DNA of 64,000 bases from Silene latifolia (taxonomy: Eukaryota; Streptophyta; Magnoliopsida; Caryophyllales; Caryophyllaceae). Position 1 is the stretch's first letter. Each line of letters starts with the position of its first letter. Where the stretch lies: the NCBI RefSeq assembly GCF_048544455.1, contig NC_133534.1:89805637-89869636 (forward strand), in the 5' to 3' direction. Both the position numbers and the translations under genes were made by a program. Under the pieces are notes generated by a model. The model worked only from the letters and a program-made list of their open reading frames with translations, was not told where the DNA came from and searched no databases. This document shows positions 45,511 through 56,287 of the stretch, in pieces.

Positions 45511-48500
45511 CTATCCTTTCTTTTATGTTTCTAAATCAACTATGGTATTTTGATACAAAGTTGTGATAATGTATCCCCTTTTTATTGTAAATAGGGCCTC
45601 CTCCAAGCAAAGACAAGGGAAAGGAAAAGCAAGCTTGAGATATCATCAAGGAGCTAGGAGTAGTTTCCATGAAGCTTGGCTTTTTATTATTGTCTTATTT
45701 TATGTTATGTTTCGGATTTTTTAGAACTATTTTGATTTTCGTGTTCGACATGGAAATGGTTGATCCTTTATAAACAATTGTTGTATTTTGGATTATGGTG
45801 GCTTGGTTTGCAACCCAAGTCACCCGTTTTATCGTATTTTCTTTGTTCTAAAAATTCGTCTTTATATGGTTGCACATATAAACATATGATCATCCCCTTA
45901 AAGTGATCTAATAGACAACTATAATGATGGGATTCATTATATGTCCACAAGCTTAAGGCTTATGTATGATCAATTATAAAGTGATGTTGAGTTGATGAAC
46001 TCTCTTAAGGGAATGTCAATCACCAAGTACACTTATCAAAACTAAATGAATTAGTCAACCTATGAGATAGTCCTCCTTATACTTCAAAAATCATTATTTG
46101 TGTCTCATAAGCTATCTTTGAATCTCTAGTGTATTTATTCTAAAGATAGAGTGGGAGAAAAATGAATACACAAAGAACACAAAGCAAATTTGTATACTTG
46201 AGTAAATGAGTCTACGCAAGAAAGAATGATTTGTATACCTATATAGATAGTGTACACGAATAGATGAGATCTATGGTCTCGTATAGATGAGATCTACATG
46301 ACAAAAGAGACCAAGTAAAGTAATCAAAAGAATATGTTCTCAAGATCACTACACGAGGAGACCAAAAGAAAGTTTTGGAAGAAGAATGACTAATGTAAAG
46401 TCTTATCAAGAGATTTGGCTAGTATATGAACAACCTTTGACCAATAGTTTTAATATTGATATTTACTTAAGAGCCTAAATGAAACAAAGTTGCATCCTCG
46501 AAAGTAAATGTGATTTATGACTAAAAGTTGCAAATAAAGATATGCCGATATCTACAAAAGCTAAATTAATTGTTAACCACGTTAGTGTCATTACTTAACC
46601 TCATTATGAAAATGAAATGGTTAAACCTCCTTTTGAAAAGGGTATTTTGAGAAGGACGTGTATTAGATGTAATTCACATTTAAATAATGACATTGCTACG
46701 CATCATTATAAAATGAATGAGTTAGAGATTAAAAATCTCTTTCCATGAGTTTAAGATTGAAACCTTTTTTTTAAAATAGGTATTTTGAAAAGATATGTTG
46801 GGAACATTTGGTTTTATCTTAATAACTTGGCAAAGGAAAATATATTTCAATTTTTGAAATGTTTCGATTGAGTAGTCAATTATGAAACATGTGGAATTAA
46901 GTGGGAGTTGGAAATTATCATGTGAAGACATGGAATTTAGTGGGAGCAATCATCTTGTAAAAAAATTTATAACTCATTACTCATTGAGAATGACGAGCTA
47001 ATACTATCTTTCACAAAGAAGTATTTGAGTTTTCAATTCTGGATGAAAATGGACTATGACGAATACAATCACATCATGGGATGTTGTATAGGTATTGAGA
47101 TATACACATCGAATCAACGAGAAACATAGGTTATTCATTTCAATGAAAATGGAATTGCCATAAGCAGTCATGGTCATTCATTAAACCTAAGAACGGTTGA
47201 TCACATGATTATAAATTACTAATGTTTCCGCCATTAGAATAATCATGCACATGTCCAATAATGAATCATATGCATATGAGCATGATGAATCATTGGCAAA
47301 CCATAGAAGAATCGTCATAAATTCTCGAGGTGAACTAATGAGCGATTCCAGTGTAGGACAGAACACTCTGTTATGTGACAAGAGGTTGCACATATTGAAG
47401 TTCGAACACACGTAAGGATTTATGAAAATCATATATAAGCTATTCAAGCTAAAAGGAGAAATAAGAACTTTGGAAAGATACTTAGTTAAAGTAAGAAGTT
47501 ACTCAAAACTAATATTTTCTAATATGCTAGGACTTATGAGAAGTGATAGGCTAATTATCTTGACATTTATTGCAAGACCCTACAAAACGTATACCTAGTG
47601 CATTGTGAGTTGATAGAACACTTGACCAGTGCAAGTTATATCATCCACCACAAATTCGTTGGTTTTGTGATAAACAACAAGAAAGTTCTTTCAAGATAAA
47701 GAACCCAAACCAAGGTTGGGAACCTATACGTGTACTTGGTAAGGTTCATGCTATGAGAGATAACATGAATATAAAGGAAAATGCAATACAAGAAGTTTGA
47801 ACACATGGACACATGGTATGTTAAACTTCTATTGCAATCGACTAGTGTTTACACACTTACGATATACATCACAAGATTGTAATATGGTATTGACTACCCG
47901 AATGTGATGTCGACATTCGTCGTTTAAGTTATTATTAACTCACCTTATACTATGTTACATCCAAACGGGTTGTAGAGACAATTGAACCCCGTTAAAGTGA
48001 ACACGGATTAGCATTGTATTCGCCCATAGTTACTTACATGAGGTGACGTCTCGAAGTTACTAGAGTGTGATGCGATTGATGGCAAGTTCAAGTGCCATGG
48101 AGTCATGTGTGATGACTAGTCGATCACATAGGCAGACTGTTAGGAACACTTTGTCAGGCCTTATGACCGCTTATAGAGTTCTGGCAAATTTATATAGCTT
48201 GGTCGTGGCGAGAGCTACTATAGTATTCAAATGAGTCGATTCTTTTGACTAAAGACTGTTCTCCTAATATGGCACAGTTTCAAATTAACTTTGATTTGTG
48301 TTACTACGACCTTCGTAAATGGGGTCAAATGGGCATATTTTGGGTTATGATGGTTGTGGCTAGTCGAAGGGAATAAGTGTGATAGGAATTGTCCACCCCT
48401 TGTCAGGGTTATAACAATATCTCAAGGCCACTCGAGGAGTAATGAACTGGAAATGCGTGGCCACGCTCGGAAGATATCTATGGTAGATAAATCCGGTCAA

Positions 48501-48640
48501 TCAGTTATTCTCCAGATCGAGGAACCACTCTCGATATGATCACTTGAAAGTACGACCTGAAAGACACCTTGCATTGAGTGGGAGATAGTAATAGGACAAG
48601 AGACTTGGTGACGCACACTTGTCGAGGACAACTGGGAGAT
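45511..48640 (+). other. Non-coding interior of TR-GAG2 with polypurine tract
   Basis: About 3.1 kb with no pol motif, similar in length and order to the TR-GAG1 interior. The GAGGACAACTGGGAGAT polypurine tract ends at 48640. Confidence 0.6.
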
Positions 48641-49931
48641 TGTTGGAATATGTGTCCTCCGACAATAATGCGGTCACAACTGTCGATCATGATGATCACA
48701 TGTTTAAGTCTCGTTTTAAGAATACATGTGGGAAGTATTTTTTATAGTCAACTGGTCCACACATATCGGTAATGATTGGCTGACTAGAGTTTGACATTAC
48801 TGTCGTGCGACGGTGGTGATTAGTTGATCCCCTTTGGTCATACCTAAAGGGTAACACTCTTAATTGATTATTTAATTGATCGTATGACGATACGGGTTAA
48901 TTAAATTACATAAAATTGACGGACGATTTTGGAAGTAATATTTACGTGTCTCATTGTAATTTGATTAAATAAGATACGGTCTAAGTAATCGAATTATTTT
49001 ATTACTTAGATGAATTATTGTTTACGGAAACAATTAAAAAGGAATGAATTGATTATTATGAATACAGAATGTTGTAATTTATGACTCGGGAACCCATTAC
49101 GGTACAAGTAATTATGAATTACTAGGTTAACATTATAAGTGACATATTTTATTAATATGTTGATTTTTAATTGTTAAAAATACATTTTATATACCTAATG
49201 TCATGAAACATGTTACATGTGACAAATTGACAAAATAATGTGTAAAATGGATTTTCCATTTACACTATATGTGCCGAAAATAAGGAGGGAGTATTAGGCT
49301 TATTTGTGTTAATTACGTTTAAGTGGAAGGCATAATCATAAGACCTAATACATAGCCTTACATGCCTATAATTCTTGGGAAGAATTGAAGCTCATGTATT
49401 GGCCATAACCCAACCCACCCCCCCCCCCCACCCCCCGCTACCCAGTTTTCCTAGTGCAAGGCCAAGGGTTTTTGCTCTTTATTTTTCGTAATATACACTA
49501 CATGCATACTAGTGTATAATCATTCATTCTAACACATCTAAAATATAGAGTTTTTAGAGAGAATATTACTCCTTCTCCCTTCTCTTAAACGAAAAACAAG
49601 AGACCAAATTCAATATTTTGGGTCAATTTTATTTAGATTAATATTGTTCTAGTGTTAATAATATTAATCTTTTAAGGGGTTACTTTGGGTATTCATCTTT
49701 AGGAGAGATTCTACCCTTGAATATTTGTTCATCCATATTTGGAGAGCTCAAGAACAAGTAAGAAGGAGATCTTACTTGTGCCCTTTGATCCGAAATTTTA
49801 TTGTAAGGAAAACGATTTCTTCTCTATATTTATTTATGTTTGCATGCATAAGATCTAAATTAATTTTATGACTAAATTAAATTGAAACATAGATGAATAT
49901 GTTGAGTATAATGAGATATAGATTTCTAACA
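48641..49931 (+). repeat. 3' LTR of TR-GAG2
   Basis: Starts TGTTGGAATATGTGTCC and ends about ATTTCTAACA. It is clearly diverged from the TR-GAG1 LTRs. It includes a C-rich run at 49411-49438. The exact right end is an estimate based on end symmetry. Confidence 0.8.
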
Positions 49932-49936
49932 TCTAG

Positions 49937-50043
49937 AGCACATTGGGTTGATGATCTTGGAGGAGAAGATGGCGATAAATGAAGAAGTTCTCTTAGCTTG
50001 GTGGAGCGGGCAAGAGGCACCCACCATGACTTGTGAGAGCTTT

Positions 50044-50108
<65 letters not shown>

Positions 50109-51975
50109 ATTTTTATGTCAAATTTTGGAAATGCATTCTAACTTAACTAGTGTCCTTGTAAAATTTAAGGACTATTTTCACCTTAGCAACATCGAGGTGA
50201 TGATAAATTTTGTTCCCACTTGAAAATCCAAAATGACAGTAGTCATATAGCATAGCTTTCTATGCATAGCCTTGTGGCCACTTTTCTCCCATTAATTTAA
50301 CCGGTTTGGAGAAGTTTAGTCACAAGCAACTGGAGTTAAATCAAATTAGCTCTCCGAACAATAGAAAGCATGCATCACTTAGACTAGCTTAGTTTGCATC
50401 AGTTTGTCATATACTCCATATAGTTTGCATCTAGTGAAGAATCATGCATCATTTCATTACATTTGCACAATTCCCTATTGTTTTGTCCATTGGGGAAAAT
50501 GTCCATTCTAAGCGTGGGGATGGGGAATTCTAACACCTTCTAACTAAAAAATTCATAAAATGATAAAAAATTGAAAAAATTTCAAAAATCCAAAAATATG
50601 TTCTTCCTTTTGTAGTGTAGAAATGTATATATTGTATATATTTGTTTGTTTGTGTTCACTCCTATTACATTGGACCGACTACGCCACATCCGAGGCATGA
50701 GGAATATGAAGACCGCATGGTATGATATTTCCAAATCTCCTTTTTCCTCTCTATGTTAATGACAATATGGCTTCTTTTTGTTTGATGCGATACAAACCAA
50801 TGTGATTCTAGGAGTTGCATTTAGATTATATGGTATACTAGTGATAGTAGCATTTGTCTTAGGTTGTGTATATGTTAGTTGCATCATGGCATGTAGTTGC
50901 ATTTTAGGAAAATTTTTGTGAAAATGTCTAGTTCGGAAGCTTGGCAAGTGAATATAGTCCCTTGTAGAAAATTTTTCTCGTTGAGACTTTGTTGGCTAGA
51001 ATACCCTCAAGACACCCCAGGATGTGTCATACTAGTATCTTTTGACCCATGGACTAAGGCCTAGTCAAGAATACCTTGTGGTGTGAGGACTCCTTGGCTA
51101 CCGTTTATTCTAAGGTGACCCTTGATGCCTTGCAATTGATCTTTCATTACTATCATCATGTTTTGCCAATTACAAAGGGAATGGGCATAAAAAAATCTCC
51201 AAATTGAGTTCAAGTACCAAAGTGAAAATCAAAAAGTTTGCACAAAAATTGCATCAATGAAAAGAGGAGCAAAAATAGACTCCTAAGCTTCAATAAAAGT
51301 GCCCTTACTACAAAATGGGGTTACTTTGAAAATGTTCAAAAATGCAAAGAAATTGCCATGTATCAAAATTGCCAAACATCAAAAAAGGGCAAAGAAATGT
51401 TCTCGAAAGTCAAATGCCACAAGAAATTGGGGGGAAACAAAACAAAAGCAAACTACCATTATGCAACTCAAATCATAACAATCCCTTTCTATCCATTGAT
51501 GATCCTTCTTTGTTGCATGGTGGAGAGGGGACGACCCTTCTTCTTGTTTAGGCAAGAAAGGGAATTCTGCGATCCTACAGTGTTTCTAACACCCTAGTTT
51601 GACTCAACTTGGAGGTGATTTGTTGGTATCCTTTTGAGCTTAGTAGCTTGGAGAAACAATATCTATAATGGCGTGTGTACCCTTAGATTGCTTCCCCTCT
51701 AGATGATTTTTGCCACTTAGATGAGGAAAGTGGCTATTCTTTTGTAGATACGTCCATTACTTGTTTTGTGTGCTTAATGCTTGGATGTATCGCCATTTTG
51801 GCAAGCCCCACCTTGCCTTGAAAGAAGGCATCTTACCTCATGGATGTCTTGTTGTGAGTTGAAGGGGCGCAGTGAGACCCGCTAGTTGTCTCACATCGGC
51901 TAGTAGTATTAATAAGGGTCATAGTTTTAGTCACCTCTTTACTCGGGACAAGCAAAGGTTTGGTTTGGGAGTATT
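49937..51975 (+). mobile_element. Athila-C: 3' internal region of a third Athila-type copy
   Basis: Resembles the 3' regions of Athila-A and -B, with AGCGTGGGGATGG at 50511, the A-rich stretch after it, the ATGTGTCAT...TTTGACCCATGG phrase near 51022 and GTGTTTCTAACACC near 51580. The first 100 bp may be the tail of its ORF1. The rest of the copy to the left is missing. Confidence 0.75.
50046..50108. repeat. (CT)n microsatellite
   Basis: About 60 bp of CT with two interruptions; gives a spurious Arg-Glu frame on the minus strand. Confidence 0.95.
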
Positions 51976-52299
51976 TGATGTGACTTATATTTGTGCACAT
52001 TTAGTCCCCGAATAGCCTCATTTCTATGCTTTCTAACACTTATTAGGGCCGTTTCTATCTTATGTTCCCTACATTGAACATTCTATGAGGTTTTAGTACC
52101 CTTTGTAGGGGAGGATGCTAAGCCTTGCGCATATGGAAGCCAAAGCGGAGCTAAATTGATCGCATCTAACGACCAAGGAACAAAGAGGATGCTAATACTA
52201 AAGGTCTAAGTAAATAAATCAAGTAAAATGGGCATTGACGAAGACCCCCACGGATCTTGAGGCAGTCAAGAAGGAGAGAAACCAAGCTATGCAGTAATC

Positions 52300-52370
52300 C
52301 GGGCGTCTCAAGGCCCAGGTCGAGCGGATCCTCAAGCAACACAAAGCGTCTATCATGAGCAGGTCGTGGG
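52300..52370. repeat. Decayed dyad array in the Athila-C LTR
   Basis: Cores near 52300 (CGGGCG), 52321 (CGAGCG), 52343 (half) and about 52363, about 20-22 bp apart, 90-160 bp before the TATA box. Same position as in A and B but mostly lost. Confidence 0.5.
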
Positions 52371-52459
52371 ACTCCTCATAAGACTTACAAGGGGTTAATC
52401 TTCATCTTAGGGACTTAATCGTTATTTAAGCTCTTAGTTACCCAAATACTTGTACTTAG

Positions 52460-52467
52460 TATAAATA
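52460..52467 (+). promoter_or_regulatory. TATA box in the Athila-C LTR
   Basis: TATAAATA in AGTATAAATACTC, at the place equivalent to the other Athila LTRs. Confidence 0.55.
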
Positions 52468-52690
52468 CTCTATTGTATTAGGAAATTTTTACCAAGTCAT
52501 TACAATAGATTAGAAATCAATTAGCTTAATTACATATTAATCCTTCCTTAATTGTTATTGAAGAACTCTTAGATCTAGTATTGGAATTGGAAGATTCTTT
52601 TGGGTTTATTGAAGACTTGACAACTCTTCATCATTCATCAAGTGTTCTTCTATTATTCTTTCTATATTGCTCATATGAATCTTGTAAAAA

Positions 52691-52986
52691 GCAAGAGTCT
52701 CCCGACCCCCTCTCCAGGTCGCGCGTCTCCCTCTCGTGGTACTCACGCTCTTTTAACTTTAAACTTCCTTTTCCACCACACATATCAAGACACATCATCT
52801 CTCCCTCCAAAATCAAAACATAAACCTCTCTCTCAAATACTTAAAATCCCCCAATATTTATTCCAAATAAAAAAACCTCTCTAAAACCTTAGCTCACCCA
52901 AAAACCTAGGGTTTGAGACATTCAAATAGATCTAATTTTAGAAGGATTGTTTCCACTCAATCAAACTGAAAACCCCAAGGAGGTTC
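52691..52986 (+). other. Leader before ORF1 of fragment C2
   Basis: CA-rich leader like those of Athila-A and -B ORF1, preceded by weak dyad remnants (CGCGCGTC near 52720). No clear TATA-like box. Confidence 0.45.
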
Positions 52987-54367
52987 ATGACAAGAGAAGA
53001 AAGAACAAGAGTCATTAGGAGTTCATCATTATCACACCTTAACACTCTAAGAAGGGAAAATGAAGATATAATTGATCTTGCTAGCCTAGATGAATTCTCA
53101 AACATTGAGTTCGCCAACGATGCTCAAAGGACTGTCTTCCACCGACTTATGGGTAAGAACATTCTCCCTACTAAGTATGTTTGTCATGAAACATTGAGAA
53201 AGCTAGGAATCTATCACCAAACCGAAGCACTATTTGAATTATTTGGTCTCTCAACAATGTTCCATATGCATGAACTCACTTATAGACCCTTAGTGCTCGA
53301 ATTCCTAAGCTTCTTGAGAATCTCCACCCTCAACAAGACAATTTGCATAGAGTTCCGACTTGAAAATGTGACTAGGATGATGACCCTAGTGGAGTTCGCG
53401 GATGTGCTAGGACTAGATATATCACCTACTCGATCTTCAAAGCCTCGAAATTATAGTGTAGAACCTCTTTGGCGAGACTTAATGGGTCGTGATTTGACAA
53501 GAATCAAGGATTGCTCGGCTTCATATATTCAAAACCCTATCATTCGGTTTACTTATCGATTCATAGCGAGTACCCTATTTGCTCGCCGTGACCCCGCTAT
53601 TGTGAATGAACTTGAAAGATGCCCCAGTAGTGCTACTTGAAAGATGGGCGCGGTTTAGAAATGGGAATGATAGTGGGATGAAGCATATCATCAATGGAGT
53701 CCTAGTGACAAGACTTTCAAAGTTTTTCAAACCGAACATCAACAATAACAACTCTTATATGCATCTTCTGGGTAATACAGGGATCAATGAAATGCTCCTT
53801 TTTCAACATAACCATTGGATAGCCTATGAGGGCTATGACCGAAAAATCAAATGGTTGACCAAGGGAAGAAACCCTTTAATCCTTCCAATGGAGGGCTTGA
53901 AAAGATTTACACCAAGAAGACGCTATCTTTCCCGAGTACCATCTTATCTTGTACTGGGAAATACAAGACAAGAAAATCAAGCCCCACCTCCTACCAATGG
54001 ACAACAACAAACAAACCAACCTCAAAGAAATGAACAAGAAAGGATCACTATCCCTCCTTACCCTTTCCCATACCAACCCTACAATCATCCCGACCCATTC
54101 ATTCTTCCTCGAGATGATTTTGCCACGGGTCTCCTTCAAGAATTGCACCGCGGACAATATAATGACAAGGTAGACACCTACTATGCTCTTTACCCTAATT
54201 TCCATTATATGGATCGTCAAGGGCGCATAAATGAAGAGGGAATGCTTCCCTCTTGGGCTCAAGTCGACTTACTCTTTTCAAATTCAACTCATGGAAAGGG
54301 TGGGGCTAATCGCCATGGCAATGGAGAAGGAGAGGGATCAAGTAATGGTGACACCACTGAGGTTAAT
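52987..54367 (+). pseudogene. Athila ORF1-family protein, diverged copy cut by Athila-B
   Basis: ATG at 52987. Blocks align with Athila-A ORF1: FANDAQRTVFHRLMG, LTYRPLVLEFLSFL, EFRLENVTRMMTLVEFADVLGL, EPLWRDLMG, IPPYPFPYQPYN and LLQELHRGQYNDK. About 25-35 residues are missing with a frame change near 53605. The acidic tail is absent because Athila-B inserted at 54368; the LTR's first bases supply the stop. It is much more diverged than A from B, so it comes from another Athila subfamily. Confidence 0.78.
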
Positions 54368-54713
54368 TGATGTGACCATAATTAGAGCATATTTAGTCCA
54401 TGAATTAGCCTTCTTCCCATGCTTTTTAGTGCATATTTGGGTCATTTATTGTCTTTAGTCCTTTGTTTTGCATATTCTTTGAGGTTTTGTGTCCTTCGTA
54501 GAAAAGGAGTGCAAACCTTGCATTTTCATGGCAAAATGAGGCTAAATTGATTGAACTCAATGACCAAGCATCAAGGAGAGACAAGACTAGAAGGCATTTG
54601 TACATACTATAGTAGATGTGAAATGATAAGAAAAGATCCTTGCATCCCCGGGGAAATCCTCAAGGATTCTATGAAGAAAAAGGAAGAAAAGAAGAAGGAA
54701 CGAAGCTGTAAGA

Positions 54714-54880
54714 CAATCCGAGCGGATTGTCTACAAGATGCCCGTCCAGGAGGTACAATCCGAGCGTCTTTCCCCAAGGGACGCCCGTCCAGAACGTCCC
54801 CAATCCGCCCGTCTTCCCCAGCTGGACGCCCGTCCAGGAATACCCAAATCCGCCCGTCCCGTGCCAAAGACGCCCGGATT
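54714..54880. repeat. Eight-unit CGNNCG dyad array in the Athila-B LTR
   Basis: Core starts 54719, 54739, 54761, 54782, 54806, 54827, 54851, 54871; spacings 20, 22, 21, 24, 21, 24, 20, almost the same as in Athila-A, while several half-sites differ (unit 6 is GGACGCCCGTCC here, AATCCGCTCGGATT in A). Confidence 0.9.
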
Positions 54881-55046
54881 CCCTTACAGCCTATTTCGTC
54901 TTCTACAAACTTCAAGGAAGGATGCGCATCTTTTTCTAAGACCGGCGAAAAGGAGACCGGAGTCTCCCTAGAGACCGGCGATTCCTCAAGGACTTAATCG
55001 TCATTTTAGCCCTTAGTAAACCCTAATTTATGTAACTAATCCCCAC

Positions 55047-55054
55047 TATAAATA
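55047..55054 (+). promoter_or_regulatory. TATA box of the Athila-B LTR
   Basis: TATAAATA in CACTATAAATACCCA, 176 bp after the last dyad core start. Confidence 0.68.
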
Positions 55055-56151
55055 CCCATTTAGTCTAATTAGAAGAGCATGTTCTTCTGAGCAATCTTTA
55101 GTGCAGTTAATATCAATCAAATCTCTCTTTAATCTTGTAATCAACATTTAATCAAGTTCTAATACAAGTTTTATTTCCTTAATCTCTCTCTTGTTCATCC
55201 TTTATTTTGGGTAATTGAAGATTATTTGGGTTATTATTGGGAGATTGACAACCTTCCAATCAAGCATCAAGTACTTCTATTATTCTTTGCTTTATTATTG
55301 GAATCATTAGTAGGTATAATTCTCTTAATCCCTTTTTAATTATTGTTAATTATCTTCATTTATTCATCATGTTTTACTTTGTTGGTATGATTGACAACCT
55401 TGCTAGCATGTTCAACATGATAATGAGTGAGTAATTTCCTTAGCTAGGGTTAATGGGTAATTAGGGGAAACCAGCATGGGGAATGATTCATGCTTAATCT
55501 AATATGTTTTCATAGTTTATTTGCTTGCTTATTGTGATCTCAACTTATGCACATGTTATGTTTGATGAAATGCGAGCCTATGAATCCTTGCATTTTTTAC
55601 CCATCACCTATATTTTCAATGAGACTTGTAAGACATAAACCAACTTGAGTCTCATTAGACCATGCATATATTTGAGTAAGGAAGATTAAGTCGACTTGTA
55701 GGTGTTGTACAATCTAATCGATTCGGCTCCGAGACCCAAACTTTCCTAGGATTGTAAGATATAAACCAACTCGATCTATCACAATAATAATTGCTTGCTT
55801 ATAATTTGAGAATATGTTTGTATGATCAATTCCCATGAATCCCCTATGACTCCATGACACCCTAGTGCTTTTATCAATTGTTTACATCCTTTTTAATTCA
55901 TCTTGCTTGTTTACTTTCATTGCTATTTAGTTTAGTGATCTTCTACTTCAAACCCCAATTGTGACACCCTTAGACACCACTAGTTGCAATAGAAAATCTC
56001 ATCTCAATTCCCGTCCCTTGGGATCCGACCTTTACTTGCCTCTTTACTAATTGTAGAGTTGTTTGTGAAGTTATAAATTGTGTTTTGGTCTAGGTGCTCC
56101 TAACGACAAGTACTAAAAACTAAACCCCTCACGAGCGATCACGACCAAAAA

Positions 56152-56169
56152 TGGCGCCGTTGCCGGGGA
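56152..56169 (+). other. Primer-binding site of Athila-B, tRNA-Asp type
   Basis: TGGCGCCGTTGCCGGGGA, complementary to the plant tRNA-Asp 3' end, four bases after the LTR. Confidence 0.93.
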
Positions 56170-56287
56170 CGGTGTTAACTTGATTTAGATTTTATTGTAT
56201 TGTTATTAGTTGTGTCTTTCTTTGCCTTGGGGAAGTAAAACTCCTCAAGGTTGGTTCTAATTATTTCCGAGTTGTTTGATATTTGGC

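Larger units (their letters stand above)
33985..49931 (+). mobile_element. TR-GAG2: 5' truncated gag-only copia-type element split by Athila-A
   Basis: Parts: gag 33985-34424 and 45438-45510, non-coding interior to 48640, LTR 48641-49931. Gag is close to TR-GAG1 gag at the protein level, but the 5' LTR, leader and first half of gag are missing. Athila-A sits in the zinc-knuckle codons with the duplication ACATT. Confidence 0.85.
51976..52690 (+). repeat. Athila-C LTR, truncated
   Basis: Starts TGATGTGACTTATATTTG right after a GGTTTGGGA tract, with a TATA box at 52460-52467. Similarity to the other Athila LTRs fades around 52660-52690, where sequence like an ORF1 leader takes over. A decayed dyad array lies at 52300-52370. 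Confidence 0.7.
54368..56147 (+). repeat. 5' LTR of Athila-B
   Basis: 1,780 bp, TGATGTGACC...CACGACCA. Aligns along its length with the Athila-A LTRs. Confidence 0.92.

Noticed and set aside
32910-49931. The reversed LTR fragment at 32910 and the LTR at 48641 as the two LTRs of one element
   Set aside because: They are in opposite orientation and differ strongly in sequence.
49877-50110. Arg-Glu repeat protein on the minus strand and Ser-Leu repeat on the plus strand
   Set aside because: Translation of the CT microsatellite.
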